From an uncultured Xanthobacteraceae bacterium (lineage in GTDB: Bacteria > Pseudomonadota > Alphaproteobacteria > Rhizobiales > Xanthobacteraceae), in contig CATPBC010000025.1 of the NCBI GenBank assembly GCA_955652195.1, positions 1 to 8,276 of the forward strand: a DNA stretch of 8,276 nt. Direction: 5' to 3'. The notes below the pieces were generated by a model that had not been told where the DNA came from, ran no database searches, and saw only the letters and a program-made list of their open reading frames with translations. Below are positions 7,756 to 8,276 of the stretch, in pieces. Numbering within the stretch: position 1 is the first letter of the stretch; each line of letters begins with the position of its first letter. The position numbers and the translations under genes are program-made.

Positions 7756-8276
7756 ATGGCGGGGATCGACGAGTCCAAACAATTCGTACCGCTGAAATTC
7801 GCGGTGTTGACGATTTCCGACAGCCGCTCGCTCAAGGACGACAAGTCGGGTGCGCTGCTCGTGCAGCGCATCGTCTCTGCGGGACATCGGGTTTCTGAAC
7901 GCAGCCTGGTGCCCGACGACGTCGAAGCGATCCGCGCGCGGGTCAAAGCCTGGATTGCCGACCCGATGATCGACGTCATTATTACAACCGGCGGCACCGG
8001 CTTCACGGGCCGCGACGTCACCCCGGAAGCGGTCGAGCCATTATTCGAAAAAAAGATGGATGCGTTCTCGGCATTGTTCCTGGTGATAAGCTTCCCGAAG
8101 ATCGGCACCTCGGCGATCCAGTCGCGCGCGACGGCAGGCGTCGCCGGCTCGACCTATATCTTCTGCCTGCCGGGCTCGCCCGGCGCCTGCAAGGACGCCT
8201 GGGACGAAATCCTGATGCACCAGCTCGATTATCGACACGGCCCGTGCAACTTCGTCGAAATCATGCCCCGGCTCGA
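7756..8276 (+). CDS. moaB: Molybdenum cofactor biosynthesis protein MoaB, 3' end cut by window
   Basis: MoaB/MogA-fold proteins bind molybdopterin and, in the better studied members, adenylylate it before molybdenum insertion; they act in the cytoplasm. The frame is open from the ATG at 7756 to the window edge, 173 codons plus two bases, so only a few residues should be missing for a family of roughly 180. Key motifs: AVLTISDSRS at 16-25, TTGGTG at 77-82, GRDVTPEAV at 85-93, KIGTSAIQSRATAGV at 115-129 and LPGSPGA at 138-144. The start is well supported by AAGGAA five bases upstream and by the promoter at 7700-7728. A GAGTC site lies 15 bases into the gene. It is divergent from ccrM with about 190 bases between. 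MoaB is preferred over MogA because of the KIGTSAIQSRATAGV block, but the two names overlap in annotation. Confidence 0.88.
   Translation, partial: MAGIDESKQFVPLKFAVLTISDSRSLKDDKSGALLVQRIVSAGHRVSERSLVPDDVEAIRARVKAWIADPMIDVIITTGGTGFTGRDVTPEAVEPLFEKKMDAFSALFLVISFPKIGTSAIQSRATAGVAGSTYIFCLPGSPGACKDAWDEILMHQLDYRHGPCNFVEIMPRL

Noticed and set aside
7654..8238. - strand open frames across the moaB region
   Set aside because: They are antisense to a well-supported moaB with promoter, ribosome binding site and conserved motifs.

Overview
This window reads as ordinary core chromosome of a high-GC alphaproteobacterium, most likely a member of the Hyphomicrobiales (Rhizobiales). The evidence is a CcrM-type GANTC methyltransferase, an alphaproteobacterial-type SMC, and the gene neighbourhood smc / dsbA-like / DUF721 (DciA-like) / mutY / ccrM, which I recall as typical of that order. 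I cannot name the genus from sequence alone.

Layout, left to right: (1) the C-terminal 79 residues of an aquaporin (MIP) family channel, + strand, ending 12 bases before the end of the convergent smc gene; (2) smc on the - strand, the condensin ATPase; (3) a 219-base gap with two FseI-type palindromes and two GANTC sites; (4) a Tat-exported DsbA-like thiol:disulfide oxidoreductase on the - strand, best started at a TTG codon; (5) a 149-base gap holding three perfect copies of a 17-bp repeat; (6) a DUF721/DciA-like gene on the - strand with a duplicated start codon, divergent from (7) mutY on the + strand; (8) ccrM on the - strand, convergent with mutY; (9) a divergent control region of about 190 bases with two GANTC sites beside the ccrM start, a CtrA-like box, a perfect 9-bp hairpin and a sigma70-like promoter; (10) moaB on the + strand, running off the right edge only a few residues short of its usual length.

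Functionally the middle of the window concerns chromosome maintenance: replicative helicase loading (DciA-like), repair of 8-oxoG:A mismatches (MutY), cell-cycle GANTC methylation (CcrM) and chromosome organisation (SMC). The DsbA-like protein works in the periplasm and MoaB in molybdenum cofactor synthesis; they appear to be neighbours by position, not pathway. There is no tRNA, rRNA, CRISPR array, insertion sequence or phage gene. I see no convincing undescribed multi-gene system. The unusual signals are small: regulatory DNA around ccrM, the 17-bp triplicate, the duplicated dciA start and the aquaporin pore motif.
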